Shown: piece by piece, positions 39,517-52,500 of the stretch
How positions within the stretch are numbered: position 1 is the first letter of the stretch
How the letters are laid out: each line of letters starts with the position of its first letter
Source: Piromyces finnis
Taxonomy: Eukaryota > Neocallimastigomycota > Neocallimastigomycetes > Neocallimastigales > Neocallimastigaceae
Direction: 5' to 3'
Length of the DNA: 64,000 bases
Assembly: GCA_002104945.1 (NCBI GenBank)
Contig: MCFH01000005.1
Location: 1,105,501 to 1,169,500, forward strand
The notes under the pieces: model-generated
The model's input: the letters and a program-made list of their open reading frames with translations, nothing else
What the model was told of the DNA's origin: nothing
The model's database searches: none
Translations under genes and position numbers: made by a program

Positions 39517-40467
39517 AAAAAAAAAACATATAATAAATTATTTATATTTAAAATATTTATCTAATTAATTTTTTTTTACCATAATTTCATATATTATAAA
39601 TAATAATAATAAAAAAAAATATAATGTATCATAAAAAAGAATAAATAAAAAATAGTAAAATAAAAAAGAAATTATAAATATTATTTTATTATTACATTTT
39701 GGTTTATTATAATTGCTAAAGAAATAATCCACATCAACGATACATAAAAGTAATTTTTCGAATTAATGAAATTTTTTAAAATAAAATTGAGTTTTAATTA
39801 ATTAATTAAAAATAATAATAATAAACTATGACATATTAAAATAAATTTTATCCTTTTACATATTTATATATATTGACATAAAAGAAAAATCGCATATTTA
39901 ATTTCAAAACTTATTATATTTAAATAATGAATTCTTCATTATTTATAATCATTTATAATCGTAATGACAATCTTTTTAAAACTTTTTTTTTAAACTTTTA
40001 TCAATAATTTAAAATATTAATTTACATCCACTTTTTTTTTTTATTAAATATTATTATTAAGCCTTTCATTTATTAAAAAAAAAACTTTTCTATATTAAAT
40101 ATTTATATAGTTTAAAAATTAAAATTTTAATTAGCCACTAATTAAATTTAATTACTTCAAATATGTTTTTTAATATTATTTTCATTTCTTCATTTTTCAT
40201 TTAAATTAAATTATTCACTTTTTTTTTTTTTTTTAATAACTATTATTATAAAAATTTCAAATATCACATTGAAAGACTGTGGACCTTTACTATTGTAAAT
40301 TAATAAGAATTATATAAATAAAAATATTTTTCTTAAATTCAGAAAAGTTGAAGATTTTATTTTAAGAAAGCAATAAATATTTTATTTTATTATCTTAATT
40401 CTTGTAAAGAAAATTTTATCATCACACCTTTTTACTAAATTTTTTCTAAACTAACTCGACTATTATA
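39517..40467. other. Intergenic spacer between the RFC and PIH1D2-like genes
   Basis: About 950 bases in tandem orientation, A/T-rich. It holds the 3' UTR of the RFC gene and the promoter of the PIH1D2-like gene. No other feature is visible. Confidence 0.6.
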
Positions 40468-43039
40468 ATGGATTTTGACGCGAAAATTCCACCAAACTTT
40501 AATGGTATATACATCTTTCTTTTGAAACTTTAAATTAGGAATATTTTATATTCATTGTATTATATACTATTTTATATAGTTTTTAAAAAAAAAATTTTTT
40601 TTTATTCTATTATTACTATTGTTATATAATTACAATTAAATATACTATAGATATGGCAAGAAATCTTTGGTCTCAATTAGATTCTATGGCAAAAAATAAT
40701 CCAAAGGGATACAAAGAATTAATGACAAAAATTGAAGAAGAAGCAAAAAAAACATTAATACCAGTATTACCAACCATTGAACAATGTTTTTCTATTAAAT
40801 TAGAGGGTACAGTTATTTCTGGTTCAAAAGTTCATTATATTAATTTCTGTAAATGTAATGCTGTAGAAGAAAGAACTAAGGAAAATGATGGCGGAATCCC
40901 AATTGTTGTTCGTGAAGAAGATGGTAAAAGAAAATACAGAAAATATGGTAAGTTTTTGTGTAAACATTGGTAAATGAATTTTAAATTATGTTTCAATTTA
41001 TAATCACCTTTTTTAAATAAAATTATTTATCGTCTACTTACAATATATATATATATTTATCATTAAAAAGGAAGGACATTCCATGTATATGATGTTTCCT
41101 TTAATGAAAATATTCTCAAAAGAGCTGAAGCAGATCCTTTTTTCAAACGTAATTTAATATTTATGGCTATTAATTGTGTTGAGCAAGTTTTTAATATATC
41201 ATTTAAAAAAGGTATGTCAAACATAACATTATTATAATTCAACAATTATAATTAATTATTATAGTTAATTATAAAAAAAACTAATAATACCTTAAAATAT
41301 TTAAAAGATTTTACTGTTACGGAAGAAAAATATAATGGTACATTTATTCATGGTCATACAAGTCGAGAAGGGCAACCAATGCCAACTTTATCACAAGAAG
41401 AAGTTAATGAATTATTAAAAAACGCATCAACAATATTAAATAAGGATTCAAAAGACGATGAAAATGGTAAAAAAAAGAGTGACAAAAATAAAAACAAAAA
41501 TGAAAAACCTATTGAATTAACACCAGAAAGTATTTTAAAACAACATAAGACTTACCAAGAAGAAATTAAAAAAAATGAAAATGAAGAAAAAATTAACCCA
41601 GAAGTTGAATCTACAATAGAAAAATTATTTTTCAGTGATGAAAAAAGTAATTCTGATGAAAAAGAAAATAATGAAAAATCTACCCTTTCCAAAAGTAAAT
41701 CATCACTAATTGAAGAAATGAAAGAAATTATTCCAGAATCAAAAAATTCAGAAAAAATTGACGAAAAAAATGATAAAAACATAAAAAGTAACAAAGATAC
41801 TAAAAAAAGTAAAGATGGAAAAAATAAAAATACTAATCAATATATTGAATTAGAAGGAAATAATATTCCAAAAATAATTGATTTATTGAATGATGATTCA
41901 TCAAAAAAAGATAAATCACAAAAGGAAAATAATGCAGCTATTAATGAAGAAGAATCCAAAATATTTGACTTTTTAAAGGAATTTGACAATAGTCCAGGAA
42001 AAATAGTAGAATTAGATGAATCAAACAATGAACTTCCACCAAGTAAAATTGAAGAATTAAATAAAAATGATGAACTTCCACCAAGTAAAATTGAAGAATT
42101 AAATAAAAATGATGAACTTCCACCAAGTAAAATTGAAGAATTAAATAAAAATGATGAACTTCCACCAAGTAAAATTGAAGAATTAAATAAAAATGATGAA
42201 CTTCCACCAAGTAAAATTGAAGAATTAAATGAAAGTGATGAACTTCCACCAAGTAAAATTGAAGAATTAAATGAAAGTGATGAACTTCCACCAAGTAAAA
42301 TTGAAGAATTAAATAAAAATGATGAACTTCCACCAAGTAAAATTGAAAATAATAATATTAAAATAGCTAAAAGTGAAGAAACTATATATCATAAAGATAA
42401 TATTCCAAGTGTTGAGGAAGTCATACATAATCAAATTGAAAATATAAATAATAATAATAATAATAATATCCTCAATATTAATAATAAAACTCAAAATAAT
42501 ATAGATGGTGAAATTACAGAAAATCAAGTAGATTTAAAAAAAGAAAGTATTCAAGAGCAGCTAGAAAAGGAACAGAAACAATTAATTGATAATCTAAATA
42601 GATTAGCCGTAAGTAAAAATGATGATAATAAAGCAATTCAGTTCAAAACAATTGAAATTCCAGTAAAAGAAAAACCAAAATATATATTAAAAACATCCGA
42701 ACATTTTCTCTATATTAAAATTAAACTTCCAAAACTTGTAAATATCATAATTTAAAGCATTATTAAAAGTATTTATTAAATTTTTCAAATTAAAATGAAA
42801 TTAATAACTTTTTTTATTTTACTTTATAGAAATTAATTAAAAGCTTACAATGGGATTTATCTGATTGTGAATTAAAAGAATGCCGTCCAAGTACAGAAAA
42901 ATGGTTGAATGTTTCATCACCAGAATATGATTTAAAAATACGACTTGATACACAATTTTTAGATATTAAAAATATACGTGTTACATTTACTAAATCAACA
43001 CAAATGTTAATTTTACGATTAAACAGAATATTGAATTAA
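40468..43039 (+). CDS. PIH1D2: PIH1-domain protein, PIH1D2-like (dynein-arm / R2TP-type chaperone factor)
   Basis: Five exons (40468-40504, 40651-40947, 41071-41211, 41308-42737, 42830-43039) give 704 residues. The N-terminus, LWSQLDSMAKNNPKGYKELM, parallels the PIH1D2 opening (W..LD.LA..DP.GY). A PIH1 domain follows to about residue 190, with VHYINFCKCNAVEE, FHVYDVSFNENIL and LIFMAINCVEQVFNI. The C-terminus, about 625-704, is a CS-type beta-sandwich (SEHFLYIKIKLPKL ... TFTKSTQMLILRLNRIL). PIH proteins work with HSP90 and RUVBL1/2-containing complexes; PIH1D2 and relatives are linked to axonemal dynein assembly, fitting a fungus with flagellated zoospores. The linker between domains is about 430 residues, Lys/Glu/Asn-rich, with eight 14-residue repeats, making the protein more than twice the usual PIH1D2 length. 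PIH1D1/Nop17 is the main alternative. Confidence 0.8.
42031..42348 (+). repeat. 42-bp coding minisatellite, eight ELPPSKIE units
   Basis: Eight head-to-tail copies with consensus ELPPSKIEELNKND lie in exon 4 of the PIH1D2-like gene. The DNA is almost identical between copies; units five and six read ESD in place of KND, and the last is truncated after IE. This indicates recent slippage or unequal exchange. Confidence 0.95.
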
Positions 43040-45148
43040 TGACTTATAAATGAACATTGGTTAAAAAAAAAAAAAAGTATTCATCTAATTAATCAATTTT
43101 TAATGATATTATTACTTTAATAGTAAAAAAAACTAATAGTTAATAGATATCATATCTATTTAGTATTAATAATTTATTTCTTTATATACCATACATGATA
43201 TATTTTATTTATCTGTTTTAACTTTTATATTAATAATTTATAATAAACTAAAAATAAATAAAATAAAAAAAGATGTTTAAGTAATAATTATATTTTATAT
43301 ACTTAATTCTGTTTAATGTGTAGTTTTATTAAATAGTATTAAAACTAATATAAATATATGTTTTTTGTTTTTTGTTTTTTCTGTTTCTTTTACCATTATT
43401 ATATACTAACTGACACGTTTTTTAAACTACATTATGTAAAGTGTATTAGACTTTAATATAAAATTAACACAAAATATTGATCATCCATATTTTATTAAAA
43501 AAATTTTTTTAATTATTACTATATTAAAGATATTAAAGATTATTGCCTAATAAAGTAAAAAAAAATAATATACATATATTGTAACATTTATTATTTATTT
43601 GTATTACATTACCTTTATATAATTTCAAATTATAATTATTTAAAAAAAAAAAAGAAAAAGAAATAGAAAAATTATATTAGAAAAAAGAAAATTATTAATA
43701 TTCCCATTCATTATTTATTATATTTCTCAAGTCAAGTAATTAAAAGAATTATGAGTTAGGAATAGAAAATGTATGAAAATTAATAATATCTAAATGAAAG
43801 TCTTCATTTTAAATAAAAATTGTTTCATAGTTTAAATTTTTGAAAAGTCATTTGATTTATAAATGATTCCTTTCCTTCTTAAGGATAATACTTTTTTTAT
43901 CTACTATAAAACATTATTATTTCATATATTTCAATTAGTATTGTTATTTCTTTTTTTTTTTTATTACTATTATTATAGAAATACATTTTTTACATTAAAA
44001 AAAAAAAACTTTTTTTTTTTATGTGGTTTCACTCACACCAACTTAATTTAATTTATATAATAAAAGTATTAATTAAATATTAAATTGCCATTAATTATAT
44101 TATTTGAATATAATATATAGATAATATAAAAATAATATATTCATTTAATGAATATTTTAATATATAAAATGTGTATAAATTTAATTTCATATTTTATAAA
44201 AAAAAAAAGAACTTACTTTTTTAATAAATAAATAAAAAAACAATGTTTTTGTTTATATTTATTTACTTTTTCATTTTAAAATTATAAATATTATATTTGC
44301 ATTGTTAAAAGCAAATCAGGTCTAAAAAGAAATTACAAGTTATTGGAATTTAATTAATTTATTCGAAAAATAAATACTTATAATAATATATATATTACTA
44401 TTTGTAAATATATATATATATCATATTATCCGAACACCATATAACCTTATTGATAATTTACTATATGATAGCTTGAAAATATATATTTATTAAATTATAT
44501 ATTCCTTTCACCTTCTCTATATTAGGAATTGATATAAGCTTTAACATATTATTTTCAGAAAAACATTATTCAATTTATTATTTAAAATCGAAAAAAAAAA
44601 TAATTTAATCCTTAGAAATCAATAAACAATTGAAAAAATAAATTCAAAGTAAAAAAAAAAAAAAAAAAAAAGAAGCTAATTATTAATGAAATAAGAAAAA
44701 TAATCCATTATCAATATATTTTTAAAATAAATAAATAAATTTTAATAATAATAATAATAAAAAAACAAGACATATTTATAGATACCAGAAAAAAGATATT
44801 CTTTTTTCAAATATCATAATACTAAAGTTCATAATATTTAATTTATTAAATTTTCAAAATAAAAGATAACATATTTAATTACTGATATTCATATTTTTAA
44901 GTAAGTATTGGATTTTATAATTATAGTATTTGTATGTAATAATAAGCAATAAATAAATTATCAATATCAATGTCATTGAATCAAATGATATTATATTTCT
45001 TTTTAATTTATATAATAAATAATGAATAATTTTTTTCTTTCATTCTTTCTTTCCAATATATCCTTTATTCATATAATACTAATATTTTCATCACCTTTTT
45101 AATTTAACAAAGAAATTTAATTATCAATTTTTTCGAGCGCAATTAAAC
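43040..45148. other. Intergenic region, no gene seen
   Basis: About 2.1 kb of A/T sequence between the PIH1D2-like gene and the ankyrin/DIL gene, with many A or T runs (for example 44651-44670). A 62-codon Phe/Leu/Tyr-rich ORF at 43863-44051 has no recognisable motif and probably arises by chance. Confidence 0.6.
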
Positions 45149-48135
45149 ATGGAATTTTCACAAGAAAAAAATTCTTCTCTTCACTCATTGCGTAAAATGA
45201 GTTCTCAAATCTTAGAAGATGTTATACAAATTCAAGAAGAAGATAAAAAAAGTAGAGAAAATTTAAAAACTTTACAAAGTCCTACTGCAACAAGTGAAAC
45301 TTCATATATCTTCGAAGATGAAATATTAGAAGACCCCATTCTTCTTAATAGACAAAAACGTGAAAAAATGTTTAAATTATTCATGTGGGCAGCTTCAAAT
45401 GGTGATTTTGATAAATTAAGAGAACTTTTAGAAAATGAAGAAAAAAGAAAATGGATAGATATAAATGGAAAAGATGAAAGCGGCTGCACTGCATTAATAT
45501 ATACAGCTTGTTTTGCACATGCAAAATGTGCTTATTTGTTATTAAAACATGGAGCTGATGTAGATGCCACTGACAAATGTAAGTTTTCTTTTTTAAAAAA
45601 AATAATAAATATATAATATATTATTAGTGATTAATATTATATTATAATGTTTTTTTTTTTTAATTATATAATAGTTGGATGGACTGCTTTAGTATGGGCC
45701 TCAAATAATCATCATGATGAATTAGTAAGAATTATGTTAGCCGGTGGCGCTGACTGTGATATAAAACTTTCTACAGGAAAAACTGTCAAGGATTACGCAA
45801 TGCATTTACCAGATAACGATAAATTATTAAGAATATTGTCTAATCCACCAACACCATTCAATCCAGAATATAGTTTTGATAATGGTGAACCATTATTTGA
45901 TTTTGATCCATTATTTAATTACAAGCTTTCAAATACAGCATTAAGTGAAATTGATTCCTTAGAAGAAGAAATTGGAGTAAGAATAATATAAAATATTAAA
46001 TAGGAAAAAAAAAAATTAAATATTTATATTTATTTTTTCTACCTATTTTTCAAAAATATTAATCTACAGGATGACTTTTTTATGCCATTTTCTTGGGATA
46101 AATGTGATGGAGATCAAATGTTTGTGTTTGATGAAGCCCAATTAGATACTTTATGTGATTATATTGTTTTATGCATTCAACCAATAAAGAAACCAGAAAA
46201 GATCTATACACCAGCAAATATTATATTACTCTCTGCAAGATATGCATATTATTATAATTCAACTGAACTTTTAAAAAAATTCTTCGATACAATTATAAAA
46301 AAAGTTGGATTTTTATTAAAGGTAAATAAGACGAAATAGTTATGAAACTAATTTTAATTATAAATTTTATGTTAATTTTACATTTCTAAATAATATTTAT
46401 TTGGATTTTATATTCCGCCTTTATTTAAATATTCTTATAGAAATTGCAGCAAAAACCTGATGTTAATATATATATTTTTTGGTTAACTAATTTATTACAA
46501 CTTTTATGTTATTTGAAAAAAGATACTGAATTAGTAGTATCCACTGTAGAATATCAATATGAGATATCAGAACTTGTAAATGAATTTTTCATAAATCTTA
46601 TTCAACATTTAGAAGAAAGATTAGAAGATGTAATTGAACCAAGTTTAATGCAATATAATACAATTCCAGGTATAGATGAAATTAAATTTGAAAGTTCATT
46701 TAGCCGTTTAGGTCGAAGAATGGGTTTCAAAGCTTCCCTTGAAAAGGGTAATTCTAGACTTCCAAAAAAATCTACAAAATTAAGTGGTTCAAGACTTGCA
46801 CAATTTTCACCACAAACTGTAATTAATATTCTTTCTTCTATTCTTAGAGTTTTACGTACTTATCGTGTACATACATCAGTAATTCAACAAATTATTCAAC
46901 AACTTTTATATTTTATAAACTGTGAAATTTTTAATCGTCTTTTAACTGACTCGGATTATTGTTGTCGTAGCAAAGCTATGCAAATTAGATTAAATATTAG
47001 TAATATTGAAGACTGGATAAGAGAAACAATTCAATATATATCTGATCTTGATTCAAAAGAAATTGAAGATGTTGAAGAGGGACATCAATATTTTATTAAT
47101 AATCAATTTATGCGACAATTAGCACCATCCATTAAGTTGTGTCAACTTTTACAAGTTTGTACAAGTTTTACTGATCTCGAATCTTTTTTTGATATCGCAG
47201 AAACCATTGTTAAAGATGAATTAGCATCTGCAATTGCTAGTAACGACGGATGTACTACTATTACAAATGCAGATTCTGGTAATGCTAATCTTTCTATGGC
47301 CCAAATGAGAATTGTATTTGATCTTTATCATTATGAAGTTAATGAACCAAAAATTAATCATGATATTATAAAATATATTAATCGTCAAATTAAACGAATT
47401 AAAGAAGAAGAGAAGAATGGTATTAATGACAGTACTGGTACTTTAAGTTCATTCAACTCTCTTTCTTTAAATGAATTAACAGAAACTCAAAGTCAAGCCA
47501 GTAGTATTTATGGTCTTTACTCTAAAAGATTAGGTGAAGATGATGATGATACTCATACCATTGCCTCTTCAACTGTAAGCACTGCTTTTGATTGTGAGGA
47601 TCCACTTATGGAATTATTAGATTCAAAACTTATTCTTCCATTCGGAGTACCAGTCTGGAGAGATGCTGATCGTTCATTCATATGTCGTAATACCCCATAT
47701 CTTTCTAAGGAAACAGTGGATGAAATTGATCACATGTGTAGAGAAAAAGACAGAATATTAAAAGAAGAATTAAATCTTCTTGAAGAAAATACTACACCTA
47801 TTAAATTAACTTTTTCAAACACACCAATGAATAAGGGTAAATCCGTCACTAATGATAATGATAATAATCATCTTCATCCAAAATCCGGAAATTCCTCTAC
47901 AAATCCACGTTCAACAATTTCTCCTTCACGTTCAAAGTCACCATTAGCTACCTCCCCACCATCAACTCCATATTCAAACAATACTACAAATCCAGGTAGT
48001 GGACGTTCATCACCATACACAAGAAAACCTCAAGTTTTACCACCACTTCCTCCACTTACTAATAAAAACCGACCAGTTTTACCTCCACTTCCACCACTTA
48101 CAAATAAACGTTCTACTAACTTTCCAAATAATTAA
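45149..48135 (+). CDS. Ankyrin-repeat and DIL (dilute) domain protein
   Basis: Four exons (45149-45578, 45675-45976, 46070-46321, 46441-48135) give 892 residues. Ankyrin repeats occupy about 70-190: LFMWAASNGDFDKLRELLEN, GCTALIYTACFAHAKCAYLL, GADVDATDKFGWTALVWASN. After an acidic linker (PFNPEYSFDNGEPLFDFDPL), residues of about 250-650 form a DIL domain like the cargo-binding tail of myosin V: FWLTNLLQLLCYLKKD, SILRVLRTYRVHTSVIQQII, FFDIAETIVKDELASAIASN. This ankyrin-DIL pairing is a known fungal architecture of poorly defined function, probably linked to membrane or actin-based transport. The C-terminus is Ser/Pro-rich and ends with two copies of a proline motif, VLPPLPPLTNK, a potential SH3 ligand. 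All exon phases agree and each intron has a standard GTAAG/GTAAA-type donor. Confidence 0.88.
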
Positions 48136-48318
48136 AATTTAAAATTAATATGTCACCAAATTTATCTTTAAAAATATTAAAAACTATTCTCGGTAAATAA
48201 TACAAATACAAATAAAAAATCCGTTTTAAAAAAAAAAATATAAAGCAACTATAAAAAGCATCAAGAATTTAAAAAAAAAAAAAATAAATATATACCTATA
48301 AAAATATATATTAAAATC

Positions 48319-48350
<32 letters not shown>

Positions 48351-50087
48351 CGTAATGATACATATAATATCAAGTAGTAGTATTACTTTATTAAATTATA
48401 TATCTAAATACATATTCATCTTTAAACCATTTTTTTTCATTCTTTATATATTACCTATTTTCAAGTATAAATAATAATTCTTTACTATTATCCATTAAAT
48501 ATAATTATAAATCATATTTAAATTGTTTTTTTTTTTTCTTCATTTACAACTCTAGAAATATTGTATTATTTTACAAAAAGATAATAATAATTTATATATT
48601 TTCATTCTTTTTAATTATCCCTAATTATATTTCTGTTTTATATATATATATATATAAAATTTAATGACAAATAAATATTTTAATTATCTTTTTATTTATT
48701 TCAAATAAATTAAAATTATATACTTTTTATTGTAATAAAAAAACAAGATATAATAATTATTATAATTTTATTAATATGAAATCACGTGAATATGATTATA
48801 AGATTACACAAACCAAAATAATTAAATCTTAAATAATAGAACTTTATAAGTTTAGGTATAAATATTACTTACTTTGATGTAAACCCAACTAATAATATCA
48901 ATAATTAAACAAAAAAAAAAAGTTATATATATAATAAAAAATAATTGATTGATCTAGTTCTTTCCAAGTTTCTCATAATAGATATAATATCAATAAATAA
49001 TTTACTAATTATAACATTTTTTAAAATTACGCTTTTAGGGTTAACAATATTTTGTTTTATTTTATTCTATTAAATATTACTATATCTATCTTATTAATAT
49101 AATATATTGTACAACAAATAATGTTTTTTCTTTTTTACTTTACATTATATCCTATAATAAGAATAATGTGAAATTTTATTTATTCTACCTATTATCTTTT
49201 TTTTTTTTTTTTACAATAAAACTAACTATAGATTCCTTTAATATGACCTTTTTTTTTTATTTCTTGATTTTTTATTATTAATTAAACTTTTAAACTTTAA
49301 TCCAAATATAATAACCTAAATCATTAATAATTAGAAATTAAATTACTGAAATTTTCATTAATAAATTTGAATAATATTCTCTTTTAAAAGAATAAAAAAA
49401 AAAAAAAAAAGTACATGATATTTCAATATTACATTATTTTTTTTCTTATTAGAATATCAAAATATGCGTAAATATTGTTAGGCAATATATTCATAAAAGA
49501 AAAAAAAGAGTAAAGACTGATTATAATTAAAAATTATAACCTTAATAAATTTTAATAAAATGGTTTTGATTTTTATAATTTTAATATAAAAAGTATTAAT
49601 TAATATATTAATAATATAATTATAATTTATTGACAATATATTATTAATATGATTATAATTAAAAATAACAAAATAAAAACAATCCATTTATATTAATATA
49701 GGTTTCGACCATTCTTTTCATAGTTTTCTTTTTTCTTTGTTTTTGAATATTGTTGTTCTGTTATTTTAATGTTTTTATTATCATTTCTGTTTTTTATATA
49801 TTGTATATAAAAAAATAATTTTGAAAATTTAAAAGAAAAAAAGAATAAAGAATGATAAAAGCAAACTGTTATTTATTATTATTATCTTAAAATCTTGATG
49901 ATAGAAGTAATCATAAATAAATACAGAATTGTTTTAAAATTAATTTCAACTACTATTCTAAAATATTAAGAAAAAAAGGAAAAAGAAAAAGAAAAAATAC
50001 ATTAATTTTAAAACTCTTGAGCATAAACAACTATCCATATATATATAAAGAAAATTTATATTCAGAAATCTTGAAATACTTTTTTCT

Positions 50088-50125
<38 letters not shown>

Positions 50126-51028
50126 TTTGGAAATAATACAATAAATAGACAAGCTTAATTCGTATCCTCTTTATATAAGAAAAAATATAAAAGAATTGAA
50201 TTTATAAATTGTAAATGTAATTTATAGACAAAATTATAAATTTAATAATTTATACTTTTGATAAAATTAAATACTAACACTACTTCAAAATTTTAAACAA
50301 TACCAAAAATCCTTAAGAATATAATTCCAAAATTATTAATAACAATTATCATTGTATTAAAAGAAAAAGAAAAAACAAACTTAATATTAAATATTAAACA
50401 AAACAAAATAAGAGTATAATTATTATATAACAAAATAATTAAAAAAAAATTATACTCAATGGAGATAAATTAAAGTTTTAAAGGTATAATTTTTATATAT
50501 TATAAAAACATTTTAATTATTAAATTATTATATTAACTTTTGTTTTTTATTTATATATTGAAATTGTTATTACTTTACTATTGCTGTTATTGTTATTATC
50601 ACAATTATTAATTAATTGATTAAATAAAGAAATTAATATTAAAAAATAAAAATAAAAAAAAAAGAACAGAAATTTAGAAATTGAAAGTCAGCTATAATAT
50701 ATTCAGTATAATTTTAAATATAAACATTCGTTGAATATATTTTAGTAAAGGAAAATAAAAATAATTTATTAAAATAAAATAAATTATTTTAAGTAAATAT
50801 ATATTAAAAAAACAGAAATTATAGAGTATAATAAATATAATTATATTAAATTATACCAACAATAAAAATAACAATAAAAAAAATTAAAAGAAAAGTAAAA
50901 GAAAGTATATTTTTCAATAAAAACAAAATTAAAATTTATATTTCAAATTTTTGTTTATAATTGTAATATTATATATAAATACAAAATTTTTATCTATTTT
51001 TTTATGTATATAAGAATAACATATCAAT
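48136..51028. other. Longest gene-free stretch of the window
   Basis: About 2.9 kb, A/T-rich, between the ankyrin/DIL and MAPKKK genes. It contains an AAT microsatellite near 48318-48350 and a T run near 50092-50123. Small Asn/Ile/Lys-rich ORFs (49478-49687 and others) show no domain. The promoter of the MAPKKK gene must be near its right end. Confidence 0.6.
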
Positions 51029-52451
51029 ATGTCAAGTACAAAAACACATAAGAGAAAAGATTCAATTAATCATGTTTCTCAAATTCCTGTTCATCGTTGG
51101 AATACAAACCAAGTGAGAATTTGGTTATCCGAAAATAGATTAACACCATTTGTTGATATCTTTGAAGGTTAGTTATTTTAATAAGTATTAATACAAACAT
51201 TAACAAAAATTATAATTTTCATTAATAAATATCTCTATATTAATAGATAATAATGTAGATGGTAAATATCTTCTTCAATTAACACATCCAATATTGAAGG
51301 TATATATTAAGATTTTGTTACTTATTATTTGTATTAAAAAGTTCACTAATTATTATAAAATTATAAATATATAGGATAAATTTTTAATTACTTCATATGA
51401 TGATCGTGCAAAAATTTTATCTGCGTTAAATCGGTTATCAAAAGGTATTTTTAGTATTGACGAAAAGGCAGAAAAATATATTCTTTATAAGGTATCTTTT
51501 AACAATAAAAATTAAATTGTATATAATAATAATAATAATAATATAACAAAAAGTAAATCAATAGTATGTTGACAAAATATAATAAATATTGCTTATAGGA
51601 AAAGCATGCTAATCAACAACATACACTAAGTAGAAGACATTCAACAGAAAATAATAATCTTTCGGTAATTATCATTAGATTTCATAAATATTTATATTTA
51701 ATTTATAATTAATATTTTTATAATGTATTTCTATTTAATTATTTATTAATACTTTAGGTACCAAAATTGAATACAAATTTTAATGTAAATAAAATAAATT
51801 CTTCAAATAAATAATTTAAATATTTATATTTAATACAATATATCATTCTTATATTTTAATAATAACCACAAAATATAAAAATATTCATCTATATTTAGAA
51901 TTTGTCATTAAATCGTAATAAATCCGAAAATAATTTAAAACCAGTAATTATTCAAAAATAAATGTTTCATATATTTATATATATATATAAGGGTTTTTTT
52001 TTCATATATATTTTATTTTATTGAATACAAATAAAAATTAAAATAAATAAATTATATAATATAGATTCAATTATCAGCAACAACTCCAAAACCAAATAAT
52101 CCACAAAATGTTGATGATTCAATTATCGGAATGTATTCAAATGATATTTATGGAGTAAGTAGTAATACAAATTAGAAAATTATAATGCATTGATTAAATT
52201 AATATTTTAATAAAATATTTGTATCAAATAAATAGCAAGATCCAATGATAAAAAATTACTCCGAAACAGCATTACCTGTAATACTTTATATAAAACGTTA
52301 TTCATATATTATATTACATTTTATTTTATTATATTCGTATTAATATAATTGTTTTCTATATCTACAAAATAAAATTTCAGAATTTTATAGAAGAAGAAGT
52401 AAGTACAAAAGAAAAGTGGTATAAATAATATAATTATAATGATTTTCATTA

Positions 52452-52500
<49 letters not shown>

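Noticed and set aside
41941-42336. A 131-codon minus-strand ORF with repeated VEVHHF words
   Set aside because: Antisense of the ELPPSKIE minisatellite in the PIH1D2-like gene, for the same reason.
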